Below are positions 52,932-61,200 of a DNA stretch of 64,000 bases, one piece after another. The notes beneath the pieces are model-generated. The model made no database searches. It was not told the DNA's origin and was given only the letters and a program-made list of their open reading frames with translations. The position numbers were made by a program, and so were the translations under genes. Where the stretch lies: NCBI GenBank assembly GCA_020632715.1, contig JACKFA010000001.1:620001-684000 (forward strand), in the 5' to 3' direction. Every line of letters begins with the position of its first letter. Position 1 is the first letter of the stretch. Origin of the DNA: Deltaproteobacteria bacterium (lineage in GTDB: Bacteria; Myxococcota_A; UBA9042; PHBI01).

Positions 52932-54104
52932 CTACTTCCCGAGCCCCTGCACCTTGGAGAGGATCTCGCGCATGATCTCGGAGGTCCCGCCGCCGATGGT
53001 GATGAGGCGCGTGTCGCGCCAGACGCGGCTGATCTCGTACTCGTGCATGTAGCCGGCGCCGCCGTAGAGCTGGAGGCAGCGATCCGCCACGCGGCAGGCC
53101 GTCTCGCCGCCGATGAGCTTCGCCATCGTGATCTCGCGGACCGCGTTCTGCTTCCGGTTGACGAGGTCGACGGCGCGGTAGTTGAGCTGTCGCGCGGCCT
53201 CGAGCTCCGCCTCGAGCTGCACGATCATGTGACGCACCGTCTGGAAGCCGACGAGCGGCCGCCCGAAGGCGTTCCGGTCGCGGCAGTACTCGACGGTCCG
53301 GTCGAGGACGCGCTGCGCGCCCGCCACCGCGGAGATGGCGCCCACGAGCCGCTCGCCCTGGAAGTTCTGCATCACGTAGTAGAAGCCCGCGTTCTCGTAG
53401 CCGAGGAGGTTCTTCGCCGGGACCTTGCAGTCCTCGAAGACGAGCTCGGCCGTGTCGGAGCAGTGGTTGCCGAGCTTCTCGAGCTTCTTCCCGACCGAGA
53501 AGCCCTTCGTGTCGGTCGGGAACATGAGGAGCGAGATGCCCTTGTAGCCGTCGCCGCCCGTCCGCACGGCAAGCGTGATGAAGTCCGCGCGCGTCCCGTT
53601 CGTGATGTACGTCTTCGCCCCGTTGATCACGTAGTCGTCGCCGACCTTCTTCGCCGTCGTGCGCAGGTTCGCCACGTCGGAGCCGACGTCCGGTTCGGAG
53701 ATCCCGAGCGCCGCGATCGCCTGCCCCGTCACCGCCGGCTTCCAGAAGTTCTCCTTGTGGTAGTCGTTGCCGATCTCGCCGATGACCGGCGTCGCCATGT
53801 CGCTCTGCACGAGGAGGCCCATCGTGAGGCCGGCGAGGCCGCTGTTCACGAGCTCCTCGGCGTAGGCGGTCGTGAACCACCAGTCGAGCCCCTGCCCGCC
53901 CCACTCCTCGGGCACGCGGATCCCGAGGAGGCCGAGCTCGCCCGCCTTCTTGAAGACCTCGTCCGGGAAGTAGCGCGCCTCCTCCCACGCGTCGGCGTGG
54001 GGGGCGAGCTCGGAGAGGCACCAGTCGCGGACCGTCTTCCGCAGCATCTCGTGCTCCGGGCCGAACTGGGGGTAGCTGCGGTAGCGGGCCGTCTGCGTGG
54101 ACAT
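52932..54104 (-). CDS. Acyl-CoA dehydrogenase
   Basis: The product has 390 residues. The ATG at 54104 has AAGGTG upstream. This FAD enzyme makes the 2,3-trans double bond of acyl-CoA and passes electrons to ETF. Landmarks are AALGISEPDVGSD, the GGDGYKGISLLMFP loop, RNAFGRPLVGFQTVRHMI and QLYGGAGYMHEYEISRVWRD, which holds the likely catalytic Glu. The ending GGGTSEIMREILSK is typical. Chain-length preference cannot be told. It is convergent to the nucleotidyltransferase gene and stands alone. Confidence 0.92.
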   Translation of the reverse strand: MSTQTARYRSYPQFGPEHEMLRKTVRDWCLSELAPHADAWEEARYFPDEVFKKAGELGLLGIRVPEEWGGQGLDWWFTTAYAEELVNSGLAGLTMGLLVQSDMATPVIGEIGNDYHKENFWKPAVTGQAIAALGISEPDVGSDVANLRTTAKKVGDDYVINGAKTYITNGTRADFITLAVRTGGDGYKGISLLMFPTDTKGFSVGKKLEKLGNHCSDTAELVFEDCKVPAKNLLGYENAGFYYVMQNFQGERLVGAISAVAGAQRVLDRTVEYCRDRNAFGRPLVGFQTVRHMIVQLEAELEAARQLNYRAVDLVNRKQNAVREITMAKLIGGETACRVADRCLQLYGGAGYMHEYEISRVWRDTRLITIGGGTSEIMREILSKVQGLGK

Positions 54105-54141
54105 ACTCAGCACCTTCCTGCGCGCGTTCGAGGGTGCGCGG

Positions 54142-54170
54142 ATGATAGCCAAACGGGCGCGCGCCGCCAA
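54142..54170 (-). promoter_or_regulatory. Candidate promoter for the acyl-CoA dehydrogenase gene
   Basis: On the minus strand TTGGCG (54165-54170) and TATCAT (54142-54147) are 17 bp apart, with a start expected about 30 nt before the ATG at 54104. Confidence 0.45.
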
Positions 54171-54265
54171 CGCCTCGCCCGCGCCGGAGGCGGCCCGACC
54201 CGAGCGATCGCCGCTCGCCCCGCAGCCGGCCGCGCGATCCGCCGTGAGCCCCCGCGAAGGCGGAG

Positions 54266-54390
54266 TTATCCACAGCTTCCCCACAGGCGTGGGGACGCCG
54301 GGAGATCACGAGCGCGACCGCGATTCGTGTGGCCGTGAGCCCCGTCGTACGCCGCGTCTGCCACAGGTTCTCCACGGGTGGTGTGGACAA
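54266..54390. promoter_or_regulatory. Cluster of DnaA-box-like sites
   Basis: TTATCCACA (54266-54274) is an exact strong DnaA box. TTCCCCACA (54277-54285) follows two bases later, TTCTCCACG is at 54368-54376 and TTGTCCACA lies on the other strand at 54382-54390. A CCCCAC/GTGGGG hairpin overlaps the second site. They lie in the 470-bp gap between the acyl-CoA dehydrogenase and holB genes. No dnaA, dnaN or gidA is near and no AT-rich unwinding stretch is evident, so this may be a secondary DnaA-binding or titration site rather than oriC. Nothing else is visible in the rest of the gap. Confidence 0.5.
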
Positions 54391-54575
54391 CTGGGGGAGC
54401 GGGCTCGAGAGGGTGATCGCGGCGTCGAGGCGGGTCGCGTTCTAGCCCCCTCCCCTCGGGGGGTCAAGCGCCTCTCCGGCGGCGCGTCAACTTTCCTCGC
54501 ACGTGCCCGGGATCACGTCGTCCCGTGCGACGGCGGCGCGCCTGTGAACCGCGCTCACGCAGGCCGCGACGCGCT

Positions 54576-55628
54576 CTACAGGATCTCGTCGTGCGAGAGC
54601 ACTGGCCGCACGCCCTCGCGCCCGGGCGGCGCCGTCAAGGCGACGGCGAGGCGGTCGAGCGCGAGCCGCGCGTTCGTGTGGAAGGTGTCCATCGCGAGGC
54701 GGGTCTCGGCGAGCAGATCGAGGCGGGCGAGGAGCGCCTCCGTCCCGAGGTGGCGCGCCCAGGCGGTCAGCGGCTCGCGGAGGGACTCGACGAACAGGCG
54801 GCGCCCGGCCCCGACGCTCACGAGGAGCGCGTCGCGCACGACGCGATCGAGCAGCGAGAGCGCGGTCTTCTGGGCGGGGCCGAGCTCGACGAGGGCGTCG
54901 GCGAGCGCGAAGGCGCCCGCGGTGTCGCCCGGACGCACGCCGAGAAAGAGCCCGACGAGCTCCTCGCGGCGCGACATGACGGGATCCCCCTCGAGCGCGA
55001 GCGCGGCGCCGACGCTGCCGTCGGCCATGCCCACGACGCGCGCCGCCTTCTCTGCGTCCCAGCCCTGGCGCTCCGTGAGCACCCGCGCGAGCTCGTCGTC
55101 GCGGAGGCGCCCGAAGCGGACGCGCTGGCAGCGCGAGCGGATGGTCGTCAGGAGCGCCGGCGGCCGGCTCGTGACGAGGAGGAAACGCGTCCGCGACGGG
55201 GGCTCCTCGAGGGTCTTCAGGAGCGCGTTCGCGGCCTCCTCACCGATGAGATCGGCGGGCTCGACGAGGACCACGCGGTAGGCGGACTCGATCGGCGGGA
55301 ACGGCACGACCTTCAGGACCTCGCGGACCTGCGCGACCTTGATCTGCTTGCCGTCGGGCGCCACGGCGAGGATGTCCGGGTGCGCGGGGGCGTTCGCGTC
55401 CGCCGCCATCGCGAGGATCCGCCGGCAGTGGCGGCACGCCCCGCACGCGTCGTCGTCGGGGCGGCGCTCCGTGCAGTTCATGAGCGCCGCGAAGGCGAAC
55501 GCGATCTGGCGCTTCCCGACGCCGTCCGGGCCCTCGAAGAGGTAGGCGTGGTGCACGGCGTCGCGCGCCGCCGCCTGGAGCAGCATGGCGCGTGGGCCGT
55601 CGTGGCCGATGATCTCGGTCAGGCGCAT
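54576..55628 (-). CDS. holB: DNA polymerase III delta-prime subunit
   Basis: The product has 350 residues from the ATG at 55628 (MRLTEIIGHDG). It is part of the clamp loader that places the beta clamp on DNA. The Walker A-like FEGPDGVGKRQIAFAF, the zinc module CTERRPDDDACGACRHC, VVLVEPADLIGEEAANALLK, TLEEPPSRTRFLL and the SRC motif TIRSRCQRVRF are all in order. It is the last gene of the minus-strand run that begins with the precursor peptide, 14 bases after the S24/S26 peptidase stop. This may be chance packing. Confidence 0.92.
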   Translation of the reverse strand: MRLTEIIGHDGPRAMLLQAAARDAVHHAYLFEGPDGVGKRQIAFAFAALMNCTERRPDDDACGACRHCRRILAMAADANAPAHPDILAVAPDGKQIKVAQVREVLKVVPFPPIESAYRVVLVEPADLIGEEAANALLKTLEEPPSRTRFLLVTSRPPALLTTIRSRCQRVRFGRLRDDELARVLTERQGWDAEKAARVVGMADGSVGAALALEGDPVMSRREELVGLFLGVRPGDTAGAFALADALVELGPAQKTALSLLDRVVRDALLVSVGAGRRLFVESLREPLTAWARHLGTEALLARLDLLAETRLAMDTFHTNARLALDRLAVALTAPPGREGVRPVLSHDEIL

Positions 55629-55642
55629 GGCCGCACCTTGGA

Positions 55643-56074
55643 TCACTTCGCGCCGCGTCGCCAGCCCCTCGCGCGCGACGCCGCGCGGCGCGCGAGCCCG
55701 AGCCACAGCGCGATCCCGCCGAGCGGGGCCGCCGACGCGCGCCCCACGAGACCGTCCCAGGGGGCGCGGGCGACGCGGCCGAGGAGGTCCGCGGCCGCGA
55801 CCGGGGGATCGGCGCCGAGCTCGGCGTCCCCCTTCGTCACGACCGCGCCGTCCGCGAGCACGCGCACGACGCGGTGGAGCACGAGGCGGCCGCCGAGCAC
55901 GAGGAGCACGACGTCGCCGACGGCCGGCGCGGCCGTCAGCGGCACCACCACGACCTCCGCGCCCTCGCGGAGGAGGGGCCACATGCTCTGGCCCGCGGCG
56001 CGCGTCCGGAGGGGGCGGCCGGCGCCGAGCTGCGCGCGGGCGACCGCGACGCTCCGGGCGTCGTCCGCGGTCAC
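55643..56074 (-). CDS. S24/S26 (signal-peptidase-like) family protein
   Basis: The product has 143 residues from a GTG at 56074 that overlaps the radical SAM stop (GTGA). It has the serine box AAGQSMWPLLREG, the core strand AVGDVVLL, LVLHRVVRVLADGAVVTKGD and a late hydrophobic helix. Ser is present. The position of the usual general-base Lys reads LHRVV, so a Ser-His arrangement as in the ER/archaeal type is possible. In this locus it is the obvious candidate to cut the leader of the small precursor. It is soluble or weakly anchored through its C-terminus. Confidence 0.78.
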   Translation of the reverse strand: MTADDARSVAVARAQLGAGRPLRTRAAGQSMWPLLREGAEVVVVPLTAAPAVGDVVLLVLGGRLVLHRVVRVLADGAVVTKGDAELGADPPVAAADLLGRVARAPWDGLVGRASAAPLGGIALWLGLARRAASRARGWRRGAK

Positions 56075-57195
56075 CGCCCGATCGCCGCGCGCTCGGCCGC
56101 GGTCAGCACGTGGAAGCGCGGGCGCTCGAGCCCCGCGGGGAGGGGCGGCTCGGGGAGGCCGAGGCGGCGCGCGCGCGCGAGGCTCTTCGCGCGCGTCGTG
56201 AGGCAGACGGCCTCGACGGGCGCGTTCTCGTCGCCGCGCTCGACGAACGACTGCCCCATGCAGAAGTCGCACTGCTCCCGGACGGCGCACGTCGCGCAGA
56301 CGGCGCGGTCGAGCTTCCGGCGCGCCTGGATCGTGCGCAGGCGCGCGCTCTCGGCCCAGATCCCGCGCAGCGTGTCGCCGGCGGCGAGGTTCCCGAGGGA
56401 CTCGGGCCAGGTGACGCAGGGGGTGACGTCCCCCTCGGGCGACACGTAGAGCGCGAGCGTGCCGGCGGCGCAGTTCTTCTCGCTGCCCCAGCCGTTCGAC
56501 GCGGACGGGACCTCGCAGCCGCCGCCCTGCTGGTCGAGCTTGGCGTCCTCGAGGGCGACGAGGTCATCGTGGGCGAGGGCGATCCGGCGCGGGAAGCGAT
56601 CGCCCGAGTGGGCGGCGCGGATCTCGCCGTCGAGGCTCACGGGCACGCCGAGCTCGAGGCACTGGCGCACGACGCCGCGCCAGTGGTCGCGGTTGTCGTG
56701 CATGACGGCGCACGCGACGAGCACGGTCACGCCTGCGTCCTTGAGGGCGTGGATGGCCGCGAGGGTCTTCGCGTGGCTGCCCGGGCGGCGCGTGATGGCG
56801 TCGTGCACGGCGGGGTCCTCGGCGTAGTAGCTCAGCCAGACGCTCGAGACCCCGAGCGCCGCGAGGCGCCGCGCGACCTCGGGCGTCACGTGGCCGCCGT
56901 GGGACTTCAGGTGCACGAAGAGGCCGCGCGCGCGGGCGTGCGCGACGATCTCGAGGAGGTCCTTCCGGAGGAAGGCCTCGCCGCCGGACAGGAGCAGGGT
57001 GAAGACCTGCATGTCGGCGGCCTGATCGATGACCCCCTTCCAGAAGGCGAGCGGCAGGATCCGGCGCGCCTTGTCGTCGAGGTAGCAGTGCTGGCAGTCG
57101 AGGTCGCACTGGTAGAGGAGATCGAGCTGCAGCTCGAAGAGCATCCCCGCGTCGTGATAGGCGCGGCGCACCTCGTGGACGAAGCCGGCTAGCAC
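56071..57195 (-). CDS. Radical SAM/SPASM peptide-modifying enzyme
   Basis: The product has 374 residues. The radical SAM cluster cysteines are C30, C34 and C37 (QCDLDCQHCYLDD), followed by LLLSGGEAFLRKDLLEI. The SPASM region begins at KNCAAGTLALYVSPEGDVTPC and continues with CATCAVREQCDFCMGQ and a last Cys in EAVCL. Enzymes of this kind crosslink or epimerise RiPP precursors. There is no N-terminal RRE domain, so leader binding must be done in trans. GTG at 57195 overlaps the kinase stop by 7 bp; an internal ATG at residue 18 is an alternative start. The product chemistry is unknown. Confidence 0.87.
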   Translation of the reverse strand: MLAGFVHEVRRAYHDAGMLFELQLDLLYQCDLDCQHCYLDDKARRILPLAFWKGVIDQAADMQVFTLLLSGGEAFLRKDLLEIVAHARARGLFVHLKSHGGHVTPEVARRLAALGVSSVWLSYYAEDPAVHDAITRRPGSHAKTLAAIHALKDAGVTVLVACAVMHDNRDHWRGVVRQCLELGVPVSLDGEIRAAHSGDRFPRRIALAHDDLVALEDAKLDQQGGGCEVPSASNGWGSEKNCAAGTLALYVSPEGDVTPCVTWPESLGNLAAGDTLRGIWAESARLRTIQARRKLDRAVCATCAVREQCDFCMGQSFVERGDENAPVEAVCLTTRAKSLARARRLGLPEPPLPAGLERPRFHVLTAAERAAIGR

Positions 57196-58070
57196 GCGAC
57201 CGCCTCCCGCCCCGCGACGAGCGCCGGGAGCACGTCGTCGTCGAGGGTCGACGCGAGGCGCGCGCCCGGCACGGCGTCGGCGAGGGCCGTGAGCGCGTCG
57301 AGGAGCGCGAGGGTGCCCTGCTGCCAGCCCGGCGCGTACCAGAGGGCGCGCTGGAGGAGCGCCTCGAGGACCTGTCCCGGCGCGAGCGGCGTCAGCGAGA
57401 GCGGCTGCCGCGGCGCGAGCGTCACGACGCGCGCGAGGGGCCAGGCGTCGCCGCGGCGCGGGAGCCCCTCCTTGCCGGCGAAGGGCGTCCCGGCGACGGT
57501 TTGGGCGCCGCCCGCGGCGCGCGTGACGAGCACCGTGTCGTCGGCGAGGACGAGCGCGTCGCCGAGGCGCCGGGCCATCGTGGTCTTGCCGTCGCCGCTC
57601 GCCCCGACGAAGACGGTGGCCGCGCCGTCGAGGACCGCGGCGCAGCCGTGGAGGAGCACCGCCCCCGACAGCGGCGCTGCCGTCGCGAGCGCGACGCGCG
57701 CGAGGCCCTCGAGCTGCCGCCGGAGGAGGACGCCGCCATCGTCTGCGCCGTAGTCGCGGAGACGCGCGCGCACCACGAGGGTTGCGCCGTCGACGCGGGC
57801 CTCGAGCGCGAAGCCCTCCGACTCGTCGCGGAGCGTCTCGGCGCCGCCCGGCGCGAGCCGCGGGAGCTCCGGGAGCCCGGGGACGACCGGCGCGTCGAGC
57901 GTCGCGTCGATGTGCACTGCAACATGGCAGGGCCCCGATCCTGGCTCCTCATAGCCCAGGAAGGCGTTGTGCAATGCAGCAATGAGGCGCTCGCCCCGCG
58001 CGCCGACGCGCGCGACGAGCGGCCCGACGCGGACGTCACGCCACGACGCGTCGCCCGTGACCTCGCGCAT
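57189..58070 (-). CDS. HPr-kinase-like P-loop protein (second copy)
   Basis: The product has 293 residues. The P-loop is VFVGASGDGKTTMARRLGD (K162) preceded by GAVLLHGCAAVLDGA, then LADDTVLVTRAA, the same plan as the HPr-kinase-like protein at 48 kb. The two are diverged paralogues. It starts 14 bases after the precursor stop and overlaps the radical SAM gene, so it is part of the peptide locus. It may phosphorylate the precursor or act as a leader-binding partner. Confidence 0.8.
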   Translation of the reverse strand: MREVTGDASWRDVRVGPLVARVGARGERLIAALHNAFLGYEEPGSGPCHVAVHIDATLDAPVVPGLPELPRLAPGGAETLRDESEGFALEARVDGATLVVRARLRDYGADDGGVLLRRQLEGLARVALATAAPLSGAVLLHGCAAVLDGAATVFVGASGDGKTTMARRLGDALVLADDTVLVTRAAGGAQTVAGTPFAGKEGLPRRGDAWPLARVVTLAPRQPLSLTPLAPGQVLEALLQRALWYAPGWQQGTLALLDALTALADAVPGARLASTLDDDVLPALVAGREAVAC

Positions 58071-58084
58071 CGCCGCCGTCGCCG

Positions 58085-58261
58085 TCAGCTACAGGGGATC
58101 GGGCAGAAGAAGCCTGAGTTGCAACCCGAGAGCATGAGGACCTTCTCGAACGCGACGCCGCTCTCCACGACGGGCGGCTCGTAGGGGCGGCGCTCGTCCC
58201 CCGCCTCGCTCGGCGCGGCGGGGGCGTCCATCGGGAGCGCGCTGTCGACCTTGTCGTCCAT
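58085..58261 (-). CDS. Candidate RiPP precursor peptide
   Basis: The product has 58 residues from the ATG at 58261, which has GGAGGA four bases upstream; an in-frame start at 58294 lacks one. The N-terminal 25 residues are acidic and low in structure. The middle YEPPVVESGVAFEKVLML resembles the YExPxVxxxxxFExxxL leader motif of several RiPP families. The C-terminus GCNSGFFCPIPCS is a plausible core with C47, C53 and C57 (C-x5-C-x3-C). Kinase-like, radical SAM/SPASM and S26 peptidase genes follow directly. It lies 37 bp after the stop of the large Ig/FG-GAP gene, leaving little room for its own promoter. Confidence 0.75.
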   Translation of the reverse strand: MDDKVDSALPMDAPAAPSEAGDERRPYEPPVVESGVAFEKVLMLSGCNSGFFCPIPCS

Positions 58262-58298
58262 GGGTCCTCCAGACCTGTCTCGCTTCGTTGCCACGCGC

Positions 58299-61200
58299 TC
58301 AGCGAATGATCAAGACATCGCCGGCGCCACCGCCCGTCACGATGTCGATGTTGCCGTCGCCGGACACGTCGCCGCTGTCGACGAAGGTGCCGACAGGCAG
58401 GATCCCCGACGGGTGGTACGCGTTCGAGAACTCGCCGTCCGCGTTCGGGTACCGCCCGTACGTCCCGACCTGGAAGTTCTGGAACATGCGGAGCTCGACG
58501 TGGCTCGCGTTGATGTTGGCGATCCCGATGTCGATGCTCGGGAGCGCCGGCGAGCCGACCACGATCCCGTCGAAGTTCCCGAGCGGCCCGATGGCGCCGG
58601 GCTCCGAGTTGACGCTCGCCTCGAGGATCGTGCCGTTCGTGCCGAGCCAGGTGCGGCGCACCATCGCGCCCTGCACCGTCACGCGGACGTCCTGCCCGAC
58701 GAGCGCCGCGAACTTCGAGCCGTCGAAGATGTAGACGCTCTTGCCGTCGCCCGGGGTCGAGGCGTCGAGGCTACGCGGCGCGCAGGCCGCGACGACGTCG
58801 GGGATGAGGTCGCCCGTCATGTCGCGGTTGCCGAAGAAGGCCTGCCCGAAGCCGGACTTGATCCCGGTCGACTCCTGGCGGAGGCGGACCGAGATGAGGT
58901 CCTCGCTCGTGCCGAAGCCCGGGTCGCTCACGTTCTCCGTGACGTGCACCGTCGTCCCGGCGGTGTACTCGCGCCCCGGGAGCACGAAGATGCGCGCGTC
59001 CGCGCTGCCGGACTGGACGACGAGGAGGTCGTCCTTCGCGCCCGAGCCGCTGGGCGTCGGCAGCACGTCACCCGCGCCGCCGCACTGCTGGCCGAAGAGC
59101 GCGCCGGCGTTGCCCGTCGCCGCGAAGTCACCCTGGATCGTCAGCACGTTGTTCGCGGTGCGCTGGCCCGCGTTGCTCACGTTGATGGTCACGCGGCCCG
59201 ACGTGGTCCACGCCGTGTTGCCCGGGATGACGTGGACGCGATTCTGCGTCGGCTCGCCGACCGCGAGGTCCCCCGCGAGCCCCGTCCCGTTCGCGATCCC
59301 GTCGAAGTCGCCCGCCGAGCACGCGCCGAGGTACGGCGCGCCGCTCGTGCCGGCCTGCATGCCGCGGATGATCACGTTCGGCGCCATGAGGTCGGGGCCC
59401 CCGGTGCGCCCGAAGTAGACGAGCGCGAACGCCTCGCCCGTCTCCGTGCTGCCCGTCGGCGGGTTCCCGAACTTGCCCGTCACGAGGAAGTCGGCCACGC
59501 CGTCGCCGTTCACGTCGCCCGCTGGCCGCAGGCGCGAGGCGAAGGTCCGGATGACCTCCCCCGGGAAGATGGCCGCAGCGAGGGCGGCCTTGTCGTTCAT
59601 GCAGGTGTGGGTGGTGCCCGACACCGTCGACAGCGTCAGCTCCTTCGGGAGGCTCGTGCTGCCCCAGATGAGGCAGAAGCCGCCGACGACCTCGGAGCCG
59701 GCGATGATGTCGGCGCGCCCGTCGTTGTTGACGTCGCCCACGACGTGCCCGCGGACCGACCAGAACACGGTCTGCGCGGGGAAGACGGCCGACGTCGCCG
59801 TGACGCGCGTCGTCTCGAGGGCGGCCTGCGCGTAGGTGAGCGTCCCGGTGCTGCTCGCGCCGAGCGGCGACACGTTGCCGGCGGCGTCCGTCGCGCGGAC
59901 GGCGAAGTACCAGGCGACGTCCGTCGAGGCGGTGGTGCTCTCCTCGAACGGCGGCGCGAGCTTGCACGGGTCGGTGAACGGCCGGATGTCGGGGCCGCCG
60001 ATCTGCGCCTCCTGCGTGATGCCGGGGGTCCCCGGCGTCGGGATGGCGCGCGTCACGTAGATCTCGGGCGCCAGGAAGGAGCACGCCGACGAGAAGTTCG
60101 CCTCCGTGATGGGGGCGAGGCTGTAGCGATAGTCGTAGCTCGCGACGGGCGCGCCGGTCGTCCCGTTGTCGCCGACCGCCGTGAAGCGGACACGGTAGCG
60201 AGCGCGGCGCTTCGAGATCACGCCGACGTCGGTTATCGGCACGGCCGCCGGGGCCGTGATGTCGACGAGCGCGGTGAACGAGGACGTGCCCGTGTTCCCG
60301 GCCGCGTCGCGGGCCGTCACCGTGACCGTGTGCGTCGCCCCGTCGGCGAGGGTCATGTTCAGGAGATCCTGCGTCGCCGGCGAGGGGCCCGTGAGCGCGA
60401 TCGGGAGCGGCCCGTTGCTCGGTGAGAGGGCCACGGTCGTCCCGGCCGTGGCCGTGACGCTCGTCACGGCGCCACCGACGACGTTCGCGTCGGTCACCTG
60501 GACGCGCGCGTGGAACTGGAAGCCCGGCGTGCCCGGCGAGAGATCGAGCGCCTGGTTGTAGGTGACGCTCGCTCCGGCGGCCGCCGTCTGGAACGAGCTC
60601 ACCGTCGCCGCGACGAACGCGACCGTGGGCGGGCTCAGGTCGACCGAGACGTCGTTCTCCCCGGTCGACGCGACCGTGTTGCCGCCGCCGTTGACCGCCG
60701 TGCCCTCGAGCGCGAGCGTCTGGCCGTCCGTCACGGTGAGCATGAACGTCGCGTCGCCGCTGCCGTCCGGCGCGGTCGCCCCGACCGGCGCGCCACCATT
60801 GGTGAGCTCCACCGAGGCCACGGACCCGCAGGCGCCGACCACGCGCACCGTGATGGTCACGGTCGCGGAGGCGCAGCTGGTGCCGCTCGCGCAGGCGCTG
60901 GCGTTGTACCAGCCGCTGGTCGGCAGATCGATGAAGTTGGCCGTGCAGTCGCTCAGGGTGAAGGTGAGCTGCACGCTCGTCGTCGCGACGTTCCCCGCGG
61001 CGTCCTCCGTCTCGAGGGTCAGCACGCGCCGCGTCGTCGTCGCGTCGATGTTGATGGTCACGAGCTGCGTCGGCTCGGCGCCGCCCGGGTTCGTGACGCT
61101 CCCGGACTTCCGGAGCGTCGCCGGGTCGCAGTTGAAGCTCGCGTCGCAGTTGGCGGCCACCCACAGGCGCCACGTCGTGGCCCCCGTCGTCGAGAAGTCG

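Noticed and set aside
54142..54575. The main chromosomal origin of replication
   Set aside because: Only the DnaA-like boxes support it. No dnaA, dnaN, gidA or rpmH neighbour and no clear AT-rich unwinding region are visible, so it is reported only as a box cluster.
58085..58294. Lasso-peptide assignment of the precursor locus
   Set aside because: No asparagine-synthetase-like cyclase or transglutaminase-like leader protease is present. The core contains three cysteines and the enzyme is a radical SAM/SPASM protein, which points elsewhere.
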